A stretch of 64,000 bases of DNA from Scolanthus callimorphus (taxonomy: Eukaryota; Cnidaria; Anthozoa; Actiniaria; Edwardsiidae), in assembly GCA_033964015.1 (NCBI GenBank), contig CM066917.1:30269951-30333950 (forward strand), read 5' to 3'. The notes below the pieces were generated by a model. It was not told the DNA's origin and ran no database searches. It saw only the letters and a list, made by a program, of their open reading frames with translations. Position numbers and translations under genes: made by a program. This document shows positions 32,901 through 39,008 of this stretch, in pieces. The first letter of the stretch is position 1. Every line of letters begins with the position of its first letter.

Positions 32901-35413
32901 TCGGTCGCTATACGACGCTCAGCTTTGATGTCTTGATGTATGATAAATAATTTTGATTTGACAAAAAGGGACCAACATACATAGGTAGCCATAGCACGCA
33001 TGTAGTTAGTTTCGCGGTAACATAAGTAACGCTCCGTTGTGGCCTTCAGGGGTGGATCCAGGAATTTCAGAAAGGGGGGGCCGGATAGTGAAAACATGGG
33101 ACGAAAATTTTCAAATTTCCTCCAACAAATACAGTAAAAATGAATGGGAAAATCTCCCAAGAAAGGGGGGAGCCCGGGGGGGGGGGGGAGCGGCCCCCTC
33201 GTCCCCTCTAAACCCGCCCCTGGCCTTATTGGCCTCACTGAGAAAATCTGTTTTTAATTGGTAAATTGACTTGGGATCGGAAAAGGGGGTGGGAGTGGAA
33301 TGTTGAAACAATTATCTGAAAATCAATTTTCAACTTCCTTCCCTTTAAAGTTACTTATATATACCGTTTCCGGGATACGTTGTCACCCAAAAAGCCTAAA
33401 GCTTGGTGCGCTAGGGAGTATGGGTAAATATTTATTTAAATTTCTGTAAAATATTAGAAACAAACATGCTTGGAAATGTCCTGAAATTTAATCATTTCAC
33501 CTGTGTTTGCGATAACTGTCTGAATTCAGATCAAACAGTAGCAGTTTAAATGCCCCCATCATCCTTTGCGCTTCAAGCTTATAGGCTTTTTGGGTGACAA
33601 CGTTTCCCGGAAACGGTATATATTAGGTTTTGTTTCTTTTGGTTTGTTTGTTTTTAGTCGTGGGCTATTTGCACCATTTGAAACGCCCATAAAAAAGAAT
33701 CCAAGCTCTTAATACTTGTCTAAGTCCTCAAAGCGTCTAAAAGTTTTAACACTTTTGCTCGCTGGAAAAAAGTATTTACGTGTAGTATTTCACGCTTGCA
33801 TGCACTGTAACGCTACGATTCCAGTCGGCCGGCATATTCATACAAATGGCTGTGTGTGTTTGCCAATGACGGCAGAATATCAAGGAGGCGTGAGCGGACC
33901 TATCACCAGCCTCTGACGTCACAACGTCCTTTAGTTTCCTGTCGAGAGTGCCCCTTAGTCGGCTTGAACACACAACAGGGACATGCGATCGGCGCGAGAG
34001 GTCGTACCCTAAGGGACAAGAGCCGACAGAAATAATGCGTTCGGCGCTCCGACTGGAACCTTGTTAACAAGTTTATACCAATGTGAAGTTTTAATGGTGG
34101 AAACCTTTCCCTTTGTCTCTGAATATACTGGATTTATGCCCGGTATAGGTTTAGGTAGTTTTACTAAATTTGAAACTGACGCGAGAATTCAGATTTAGTA
34201 TTATATATTGGATTAAACTCTATGTGCCCTAACGGGTCAATAGGGATAAAAAAAATCCGGCTTTCGATCCGATTCATTTTTGCAGCGGAATTTTTTTTTT
34301 ATTAATCGCTCTATAACGAGCTTCTTTTAAATTTAAAACTGACCCCAAAAAATCTCCACCGATTCATTTTTTGGGGAAAAATCAAATCACTCTATTCGTT
34401 ATAATCATGACAATGAGCTTGTCGGGATTGATTGTCTGTGAATTCCTTTAATCCCCTCTATAAGCTTGTTTTTAAATCTTATCATATAATAATTTTAATT
34501 AGAAGAAAATCATGTAAGCTGTCGCAATGCTTTCCTCACAAAGTTGCATTTCGAGTCGGAATACCTGAATTTAGGAGATAAGTAATTATACGTTGCACGT
34601 AATGCTATTTCCAGCTGGTCACTGTAGTGCCAAATCGCCACAGTATTTGTATAGGTGTTATTATTGCTATCTTACTAACATTTTGACACTAAACGACAAA
34701 TATTAAGAACATTTAAGGATAAAATGTATTAGAAAGAGTGCAAGAAAGCAATAAAAGAAATGACGCAATCTTATTTTTAGGATTAGGCTTTACCTTTAGG
34801 CTTTGTAACGTAACGGAAAACAGGGAAACCATTCATGTGGGAAGCCATTTGACAGTAAGGAAAACCTTTCCGGAGCAAATAAAGTTTTGCGATATTTAAT
34901 GAAAAAACTACGAATTGCAATCTCACCTTCAAAGTCGTTCCTCATATTGTAGGATCCAATAGCTTCTAAGGTGTTCTCGTCAATCTCAATAAGAAACGGT
35001 GAATCACTGGCTGCATAAACATTTCCCTTCATGCTGACAATGCTAACTGAACAGTTATCCGTTCTTTCAGGTTTTACGAAATAAGAGAAAAATCGTGCAA
35101 AGATATTCTTGCATGGGTCGGGCGGTACAGGCGTACCGAATTCAGCATACGCAATCCCTTTCTTAGCGTTCCCTTCAACAAAAGCTTGACTTTGTAGATA
35201 ACGGCTGTTGTACAAAACTTTACCGTCTTCTACCATATAGTTATGCAACACTGCAAGCCCATCAAACCAGTGATTATATTTATGACTTCCCATTTCGTAA
35301 ATCGCTGGGCCATTTCTCAGCAGATTCCCTTTAATCCATGTTGGCACTGAACCGCTTATTCTTGCTTCTTCAGGCTCGAGCTGCTCGGGAACTGTTCGGT
35401 AAACTTCCTCCAT
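11623..35413 (-). CDS. Carotenoid cleavage oxygenase (BCO/RPE65 family), seven coding exons
   Basis: This family splits carotenoids or retinoids oxidatively at a non-haem iron held by four histidines. The exons are 34927-35413, 23549-23693, 17896-18029, 17284-17397, 16694-16852, 12846-13083 and 11623-11913, all with GT-AG borders. Joined, they code for about 522 residues, normal for the family. Exon 1 holds GNLLRNGPAIYE and the metazoan PDPCKN motif. The four iron ligands lie in TPHPHEDEDGN (exon 2), YYHSF (exon 3), FHHVNAFE (exon 5) and SLHGMF (exon 7). Reading phases agree at every join except in exon 4, which is one base short. Whether it is BCO1-, BCO2- or RPE65-like cannot be settled by eye. 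Intron 1 is 11.2 kb and contains a GT8 gene on the other strand; introns 2, 3 and 5 contain transposons. Confidence 0.9.
12533..12769. repeat. MITE with GTTCACACGAGACCGGT ends
   Basis: GACCCCGTTCACACGAGACC at the left is inverted at the right (CTCGTGTGAACGGGTC). The inner parts (GTACAATTCTCGTAC and relatives) also pair. It lies in oxygenase intron 6 and has no coding content. Confidence 0.7.
12846..13083 (-). CDS. Carotenoid oxygenase exon 6
   Basis: It encodes RRYRIPIP through a lysine-rich insert to IELPRINYQFANGKPYRYVY and YGVGPRHRGDF, ending NQIIK|GTGAGA in phase 0. The basic KRKKKK stretch is an expanded loop. Confidence 0.88.
13660..15139. mobile_element. DNA transposon relic with ~110-bp terminal inverted repeats
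   Basis: CAGAAGCTCATAAGTAGGAG and, at the right, CTCCTACTTATGAGCTTCTG are exact inverted ends. Pairing continues with gaps through CACATGTGTTTTATAGCTT. CCGTGT occurs in both flanks, suggesting a target duplication. CAG...CTG ends are found in hAT-type elements, but no transposase was recognised in the 1.3-kb interior. It lies in oxygenase intron 5. Confidence 0.6.
15530..15830 (+). repeat. Dispersed repeat, copy 1
   Basis: Shares long blocks with 32440-32930, including CAGGGCCGAAATCTCTGGCG, GTGGGCGTAAGAACCGT and GGTCTGGTGG. No coding content was identified; element type unknown. Confidence 0.6.
15840..16690. other. Intron 5 sequence, no gene recognised
   Basis: Open frames of 60-130 codons exist but show no known domain and no consistent splice signals. 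CTGAAATGGGAAAACATTAC near 16594 is roughly inverted at about 16450, suggesting another old foldback element. Confidence 0.4.
16694..16852 (-). CDS. Carotenoid oxygenase exon 5
   Basis: It opens after TTTTCTCAG and encodes SFHHVNAFESDSNVFVDIV, with the third ligand histidine. It ends CGAAG|GTATAA. Confidence 0.9.
17284..17397 (-). CDS. Carotenoid oxygenase exon 4, with a one-base frameshift
   Basis: It begins in the frame of GRSFHECMKWDTKQPSRF and ends in the frame of KLVARYEAENFF, and both match the family. At 114 nt the exon is one base too short for its phases (115 needed). The break falls where GGAAAG would be expected but GGAAG is present (17318-17323, plus-strand coordinates). Confidence 0.85.
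17636..17875 (+). repeat. tRNA-derived SINE, interrupted
   Basis: GCCGATAGCTCGATTGGTAG (A-box-like), a TCTTGTAACCC anticodon-arm-like segment and GTGGGTTC resemble a tRNA with anticodon TGT. The B-box is broken by about 130 bp. GGTTCGAAGCCCACTCAGCC then resumes at about 17830, followed by a T-rich tail. It is not a functional tRNA gene. Confidence 0.55.
17896..18029 (-). CDS. Carotenoid oxygenase exon 3
   Basis: It encodes RFAPKNRLCYYHSFAMTPNY with the second ligand histidine and ends AAAG|GTAGGG. The acceptor at 18030 has a weak pyrimidine tract and was chosen because it keeps the phase, so the 5' border is less certain. Confidence 0.8.
18404..19480 (+). pseudogene. LINE ORF1: coiled coil plus SGNH-like domain, frameshifted
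   Basis: The first frame (18404-18928) gives a charged protein of 174 residues, with heptad-like ENENLRAECDHLRREMKVL. Further on, a second frame from about 18994 gives IIAGDSIIKHVQGRKM and NKLILHVGTNSLSTAEPRQ. A third gives QIVDLAREISTSHPDTK. The end gives GLHLTAEGTKQLARNF. These are the GDS, GTN and DxxH-type blocks of the esterase domain known from CR1 ORF1 proteins. At least three frame changes are needed to join them, so the copy is inactive. Confidence 0.7.
19482..22691 (+). pseudogene. LINE ORF2: endonuclease and reverse transcriptase, split by a MITE
   Basis: The endonuclease shows MACLNINRL, SINETKLDE, STWYRPQ and TGDCNANL, then after the MITE LIDLCITNSPN and GISDHSLVY. The reverse transcriptase has FIDLKKAFDTINHEIL, GVPQGSIIGPLLFLLYIND and the catalytic MYADDT. 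Removing the 259-bp MITE and one TA restores a continuous frame of roughly 980 codons. The RT part alone is an uninterrupted ORF of 763 codons. Confidence 0.85.
20105..20363. mobile_element. 259-bp MITE inside the LINE, TA target duplication
   Basis: The ends TACCGTTTCCGGGATA and CCCGGAAACGGTA are inverted and flanked by TA (20103-20104 and 20364-20365). A second copy lies at 33362-33618. TA duplication and end form fit a Tc1/mariner-type MITE. Confidence 0.85.
23300..23324 (+). repeat. Poly(C) tract
   Basis: About 24 consecutive C residues. Similar poly(C)/poly(G) runs occur at 5578, 38305, 54030, 56060, 59740 and 60170. Confidence 0.8.
23395..23475. repeat. Short inverted repeat
   Basis: GGAAGGGTTAGCAAGGCGCG...AATGCATT is mirrored by AATGCATTGCGCACCTCGCT...CCTTCC. 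It ends about 75 bp from oxygenase exon 2. Confidence 0.6.
23549..23693 (-). CDS. Carotenoid oxygenase exon 2
   Basis: It opens after CTTCCAG and closes at CAG|GTATGC. It encodes PIRMFSMTPHPHEDEDGN, which carries the first iron-ligand histidine. The join to exon 1 restores EGP in frame. Confidence 0.9.
23913..24048 (+). repeat. Split direct repeat A1
   Basis: 136 bp, apparently identical to 28145-28280, starting ATATTTTATCGCGTTTCGG. Confidence 0.85.
24480..24970 (+). pseudogene. Gag-like remnant of the DIRS-like element
   Basis: An acidic AEEYESDEFAEDSKDEK stretch runs into LRAAERRAMVR after a stop. A glutamine/serine-rich basic segment and a damaged zinc-knuckle-like GGFGHW follow. The layout suits a nucleic-acid-binding gag protein. 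Confidence 0.45.
26319..26850 (+). pseudogene. RNase H-region remnant of the DIRS-like element
   Basis: Fragments in several frames preserve the RNase H signatures DASNTGCAAYI, WFTDNEAV and GRADYL in order. The family's downstream WGxxTxDxx...NP...SLVFSW block follows. Many stops intervene. Confidence 0.6.
28046..28147 (+). repeat. Split direct repeat B1
   Basis: 102 bp beginning AGCTATCAATAAAGAGACGC, repeated at 28383-28484. It abuts A2 directly. Confidence 0.85.
28145..28280 (+). repeat. Split direct repeat A2
   Basis: Copy of A1 (23913-24048). Confidence 0.85.
28383..28484 (+). repeat. Split direct repeat B2
   Basis: Copy of B1 (28046-28147), closing the element. Confidence 0.85.
28651..28790. 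repeat. MITE with TACACGGTGGC ends
   Basis: CTACACGGTGGC plus GAAGATATGAGTTTTATTTT pairs with AAAATAAAACTCATATATCT and GCCACCGTGTA. It is nested beside an outer pair TATTATATAGAC (28554) / GTCTATATAATA (28630). Confidence 0.65.
28800..30850. other. Oxygenase intron 1 sequence, no gene recognised
   Basis: Only short open frames (up to 94 codons) without known domains. TTTTTTATTCAG at 30878-30889, just before the GT8 start, looks like a splice acceptor. A non-coding first exon of the GT8 gene may therefore lie in this stretch. Confidence 0.4.
30899..32092 (+). CDS. Type II membrane glycosyltransferase, family GT8 (glycogenin-like)
   Basis: An uninterrupted frame of 397 codons. Residues 35-52 (FAILHLLIFLVLLCSIPF) form one membrane anchor after a basic KDFYRVLLRRF, so the catalytic part would face the Golgi or ER lumen. 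The catalytic core starts with WITALVNDQYVIPAVVLGYS. The metal-binding DxD is DPD at 216-218 (MIYVDPDYMLLSNIDELF). CFNAGLLVFKPS and the NDQ motif at 282-284 match GT8 enzymes of the glycogenin and plant GUX type. The donor sugar cannot be read from sequence. An upstream in-frame TTG at 30860 was not used as the start: the ATG at 30899 follows a splice-acceptor-like TTTTATTCAG. The gene lies wholly within intron 1 of the oxygenase gene on the other strand. Confidence 0.85.
   Translation: MNSNNDKPCEEHRNSVMKFHCSPGKDFYRVLLRRFAILHLLIFLVLLCSIPFQCSTLISYGISYAKFLVEFVGKDASRRAYSTDMVAQTEWDHYVLQVKYMKEICREKNISKRTDLSWITALVNDQYVIPAVVLGYSIQALSCVKNMLVLISKDVSQAGVTALKKSGWNVKVVTAMDCKWLETKQGRVSSGNGILGTHTRFHAWNYTQYRKMIYVDPDYMLLSNIDELFDISEDLAAAYGSRPGIIDPCFNAGLLVFKPSAKDYKQIMDTWERRTASESCPNDQVLLWHHYTANGRWKPLPYSYNVRRVIYHPMKAFHFTCCPPEKPWIDVCRPSRREAMFFQGPITKIEHTSVMFWKNFYAALHKFELESWWRDNKAFKHDLEFGGTLYSECLNKV
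32155..32325. repeat. MITE copy of the GACGAGCCGGGGAGCTCTGG family
   Basis: Shares CTGACGCATGC, CAGAGCCGTTGAGAGAAAGA, CAGCCAATCAGCGA and ACGAGCCGGGGAGCTCTGG with 56535-56695. It begins about 60 bp after the GT8 stop codon. Confidence 0.65.
32440..32930 (+). repeat. Dispersed repeat, copy 2, interrupted
   Basis: The same blocks as 15530-15830, but split by about 260 bp (about 32582-32838) of A-rich DNA with AATAAA at 32647. Matching sequence resumes at GGGATAGCGACTGTCAGGGC. Confidence 0.6.
33046..33226. repeat. MITE with GGGGTGGATCCAGG end
   Basis: CAGGGGTGGATCC at the left and AACCCGCCCCTGG at the right are approximate inverted ends around G- and C-rich tracts. A similar start, AGTGGCGGATCCAGGACTTT, occurs at 60141. 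Confidence 0.5.
33362..33618. mobile_element. Second copy of the TACCGTTTCCGGG MITE
   Basis: 257 bp, TA-flanked, about 90% similar by eye to 20105-20363. Its ends pair over 36 bp or more. Confidence 0.85.
33640..34790. other. Oxygenase intron 1 sequence, no gene recognised
   Basis: Short open frames only; no domain or clear repeat was recognised. Confidence 0.4.
34927..35413 (-). CDS. Carotenoid oxygenase exon 1
   Basis: It starts at the ATG of MEEVYRTVPEQLEPEEA and ends in FEG at a GAAG|GTGAGA donor, one base into a codon. It contains the N-terminal propeller blade and the PDPCKN motif. Confidence 0.9.
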
Positions 35414-35517
35414 CGTTGGGCTCTATTTTCTAATCTTTTATTAATTCTTTACTAGTTTTACTCTTTGCCGGAGCAGCTCCCACTTCTTAAATCTGGAGCA
35501 AAGTTGCCCCGTCGGGG

Positions 35518-35526
35518 TTTTATATA
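35518..35526 (-). promoter_or_regulatory. TATA box of the carotenoid oxygenase gene (candidate)
   Basis: TATATAAAA lies on the minus strand 105 bp upstream of the ATG. This would leave about 75 bp of 5' untranslated sequence. Confidence 0.5.
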
Positions 35527-35829
35527 GCGGATATCAGTTCCCCGCTATCAGCGCAACCCCCCAACTGGGCGGTGACAGTTTTAACAGCAGCTGTCAAGAC
35601 TCGGCAGACCGCATAATCGTCAGGATACCATTACAAATCATAGCTATCACTTTGCCTTTATTCCTAATACACAAAAAATATCAAAATATTTTTTTAATTA
35701 GGTACTTAGTTTGTTTTACTTTAATTAACAAATAATTTTCAACACTTAGCTTCAATAAAAGAGGATGGAAATAGTTTCTGCGGTTACGTTATTTCCGTGC
35801 GACGTCAGCATTTTTTCGCGCGTGGTTTT

Positions 35830-36160
35830 TGCTTCCGCCATGTTTTCAGCGTAGGCTGGTGTGTAATTCAGTCAAGCACCCGCAATGTCCGATTCGCCCA
35901 AGCAGGAGCAGGCAAGTTACATTAAAAGCTGCTTATAATTTGATGAGGAAATCCTATAGAGATTTCACTTGTTAGCGCACTTGTTAAGATATAAGCACCA
36001 TATGTATAACCATGTGTGATTCACCCGCGACAGCCGAGCCACACTCACTGTTATCTCTCGCGCGCTCTCTCGCAACATTGATAGGGTTGATCGACAATAT
36101 GAAGCAATTTAGATGGCATAATCGGGAAAGTTTGCCTGACTTAGTCTGATAAAGGATACC
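35830..36160 (+). other. Upstream region; possible divergent start site, otherwise empty
   Basis: TGCGACGTCAGCA resembles a CRE site. A little further on ATGTCCGATTCGCCCAAGCA begins a nine-codon frame (MSDSPKQEQ) before a GCAAGT donor-like sequence. No following plus-strand exon was found, so a divergent gene is only a possibility. Confidence 0.2.
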
Positions 36161-36275
36161 CTGGTTACCAGAGGCTCGAAGCTTTACTCGTTTCGACACG
36201 CTAAGCCAAGACGCCGCGATAAATTATGCGTTTTGTAAAGGAGTGAAGCTTGGAGACTCTGGTACCCAGGGTAGA
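36161..36275. repeat. Foldback of the ACCCTGGGTACCAGAG family
   Basis: ATACCCTGGTTACCAGAGGC and CTCTGGTACCCAGGGTA are inverted, with CGAAGCTTTACTCG/GAGTGAAGCTTGG inside. A shorter relative lies at 37039-37112. Confidence 0.6.
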
Positions 36276-36639
36276 TAAAGGAGTTTTCCATGTCATAATT
36301 AAGAAAAATATTTTACTGATGTGCAAAGACATCACTTGATTGACTATTACCTTTTTGTCAAGAAAATGCGCGCTTATTTATCGTTGCAAGGCTTTTTAAC
36401 CCTAACCTTTTTGTGAAGATGTGTCAAAACGGGTTGACAAAAGCGTTCTTTGCTACCGCTGTGTTCGTGACTGTTGAACATAACATGCACTTGAACCGCT
36501 ACGCCGAATGAAGTTGATTTCCTATTGAAGATAGCGCCGTTCCATCAGCAATTTAAAGTTTATTGGCATCGATAAATGAACTTTAATTAAAATTCTTAAT
36601 GGGGATTAACAAACGAGCCGTCCTTCGGACGTCACTGTA

Positions 36640-36715
36640 CCCTGCAAGCAGTGATTTCCTCTGTTCTTAGGCCGCCTAATAAGAGAGGAGGAAATCACTG
36701 CTCGCAGGTTATAAC
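36640..36715. repeat. Hairpin of the CTGCGAGCAGTGATTTCC family
   Basis: CCCTGCAAGCAGTGATTTCC and GGAAATCACTGCTCGCAGG are inverted. Related pieces occur at 8333-8385 and 57333. Confidence 0.65.
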
Positions 36716-37038
36716 GTCACTGATGACTCGATAGGGGCATTATGTCCATTTGATAATACTTGAATTGACGGGTGGCTGAAAGCAGTGATCGCCCAATGTA
36801 AGGGTATCCCGAGCCATTTGAACTTTCCGGATTCATACTGTCTTGGAATCCGGTAAAGAGAGGCCACGGATTCTGGATTTCAAGAGACTGTATTCCAATA
36901 GCTGGATTCGGGATTGAAAGGCCCTCTTTTTGCCCAGATTTTTAAAGAAATTTATTCACCAAATGCCCTCCACTAAACCAGTAAAGCCTGCTTGCAGGCA
37001 GTTCCGTTCGGTGATTAGCCGCCATCACCATCGGTCCC

Positions 37039-37112
37039 CTACCCTGGGCACCAGCTCGAAGCTTTCACTCGTTTACTGGAAACGAGTGAAGCTTGGAGAC
37101 TTTGCCAGGGTA
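37039..37112. repeat. Hairpin related to 36161-36275
   Basis: ACCCTGGGCACCAGCTCGAA and TTGGAGACTTTGCCAGGGTA pair imperfectly around CACTCGTTTACTGGAAACGAGTG. Confidence 0.55.
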
Positions 37113-37229
37113 TCGGTCCCCGGGGGCGAGCGCAAAAATCGCACGAAGGGTTCTGAGGGTTGGGGGAGAGAACAATCAGCGAATGGACCGGGTTTTCAGA
37201 GATAAAAACACCCAGTTACCGCTTGCAAA

Positions 37230-38640
37230 GCAGGCTAAACCACCAGTAGGGCCCTATATTTAGTAGTAGGGCCCTATATTTAGGAGTAGGGCCAGTAGCG
37301 CCCTATATTTATTTCTTGCGAGGTCGCAACTTCCAGCTGATCTCGCTTCACGTGCGCAAAGGGTTGTTTGTAAAAACGAGACGTTCCTAGGTCCAGCGAG
37401 AGATCCCGAATTTTCGCAGTTTTTGGAAGCAAAAACTAGATTTTACCATCGAACAAGTCAAACCGAGTTTTCATTTGACATAAGGCAAGATTTCCTGAGA
37501 GGATGGAAACGTTTTTATGCTTGGTTGCAATACTTTTTAGAATCTGTAACTTAAAATCGTTCTGATTGGCTAATTTGAGAGCAAGGAATCAGCTGGTTAT
37601 GTTCGTGATGTTTCATATGTACTGTTTGCTATGATTTTCGAACGTCATAAAAACGTAGAATTTACGAAATGTTTGGCATAATTTACACGTTGAAAGGCCG
37701 CTAGAATATTTGGGCATCGGAAAACCCAACGCCGAATAATCCTTTGACTTTCATTTTAGCGAATAAAAATGTACCTGTTTGTCGTTTCAATGCGCTAGTT
37801 TCTCTGGTTTGATCTGGTTGTTGGTTTGTGCGTTTTTAGGTCGCATCAGCTGATAAATCTTCAACGGATTCCAGAGCGCCCGCGCTCTCTTCTTCAGAAA
37901 TGTGCGCGCATTCACTATAACTGGAATCGTCCATTACCCCATTCCACGAATGAAACACACACTCGTATCACTAAGTTGCTGATAAATTAATTTTAATTAA
38001 TTTAATTGAACGTCAATTTGCAGACCATTGTGAACTGATAAACACAGGTGAAAATAGATATGCTTTCTGCAAATACAAAACACTTCTGTACATATTTCTG
38101 TGGATATTTTTCTTGATTTGTATATAACTATATAATAATACAACTGTGCTATCTGATATAACCATTTATGAGACCTCGGCCCTTCTCTGGGACACCCAGG
38201 CATTAAATACAATTCTGAAAGAGAAAACAAATAGTATTAGCAGTGCTGTAGCTAGCGGGGAGCGAAGCAAAATTTTTAGTGTCAACATGTGGGGAAAACC
38301 TGCTGCCCCCCCCCCCCCCCCCCCCCAGCAAAAACAGAGGATGACCAAGGCTTGCCCCCCTCTCCCCTTTAAAAAAAAATTCTAGCTACGGCCTTGATTA
38401 GTACCAATCACTAATGGCGGCCTCGACCGAGCATCAATCTTCTCTGTCAGACATGCATGTTGGGAGCTTTACGACGCAGTCATTGTCGACATTGTGTCGA
38501 TTTAAGTAGAGAAGGGAGGGGCAAAATCTACTCTCCCTACAGAAGACCTCCAGAATTTCATGCAACTTGCAACGCAATATTTGCCCAAGTGTATATTAGA
38601 GTGCCCCACTTCCTTCTCTGACTATCCAAGTGTATACTCG
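37230..38640. other. Region downstream of the TOX-like gene, last exon not located
   Basis: It begins with a few copies of TAGTAGGGCCCTATATTT and contains a poly(C) run at 38305. The TOX-like gene should have its last short exon here or slightly beyond. A possible acceptor before AAGTGTTTTGTATTTGC (minus strand, about 38086) did not give a convincing TOX C-terminus. Confidence 0.35.
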
Positions 38641-38649
38641 AGTGACCTC

Positions 38650-38836
38650 CCTGGTTGGGGCGGTGTAGCCTGCTCGTAGGCGTTGGAGAGTAGTTTTAGG
38701 TCAAGAAACGCGAGTTTGCTTTCGCGTGGCGGCCATCTTGGATTTGTCACACACATTTTGTCACAAATCCAAGATGGCGGCCACTCGCGTATCTCGACGT
38801 AAAACTACTCTCCAACACCTGCGAGCAGGCTAGGCG
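38650..38836. repeat. MITE with paired AAGATGGCGGCC motifs
   Basis: AGCCTGCTCGTAGGCGTTGG and CCAACACCTGCGAGCAGGCT are the inverted ends. Near the centre GCGGCCATCTTGGATTTGT meets ACAAATCCAAGATGGCGGCC. It lies about 40 bp beyond TOX-like exon 8. Confidence 0.75.
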
Positions 38837-38877
38837 CGGTGTACTGGGGAGCATTAGTTAACGATTTCCATTTGTAC

Positions 38878-39008
38878 CTGCAGTGTTTGACTGTACATTC
38901 ATTGCTGCAGTACTGAGTCCCTCGATCTTTAGTTGTCCGTGCAGGCATGTTACATCCGTCTCGTATGCATACTCTCTGCGCGATCGGGTTTATGGCCATC
39001 TTTGACTT
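38878..39008 (-). CDS. TOX-like exon 8, zinc-binding-like C-terminal motif
   Basis: KSKMAINPIAQRVCIRDGCN...TQYCSNECTVKHCR, with cysteines and a histidine spaced as in the TOX C-terminus. Donor CAG|GTACAA follows after two bases of a codon, so another exon is required unless the intron is retained. Confidence 0.85.

Noticed and set aside
38020..38090. Possible last exon of the TOX-like gene beginning AAGTGTTTTGTATTTGC (minus strand)
   Set aside because: In the required phase it reads SVLYLQKAYLF, which does not match the TOX C-terminus, and the acceptor has a poor pyrimidine tract.
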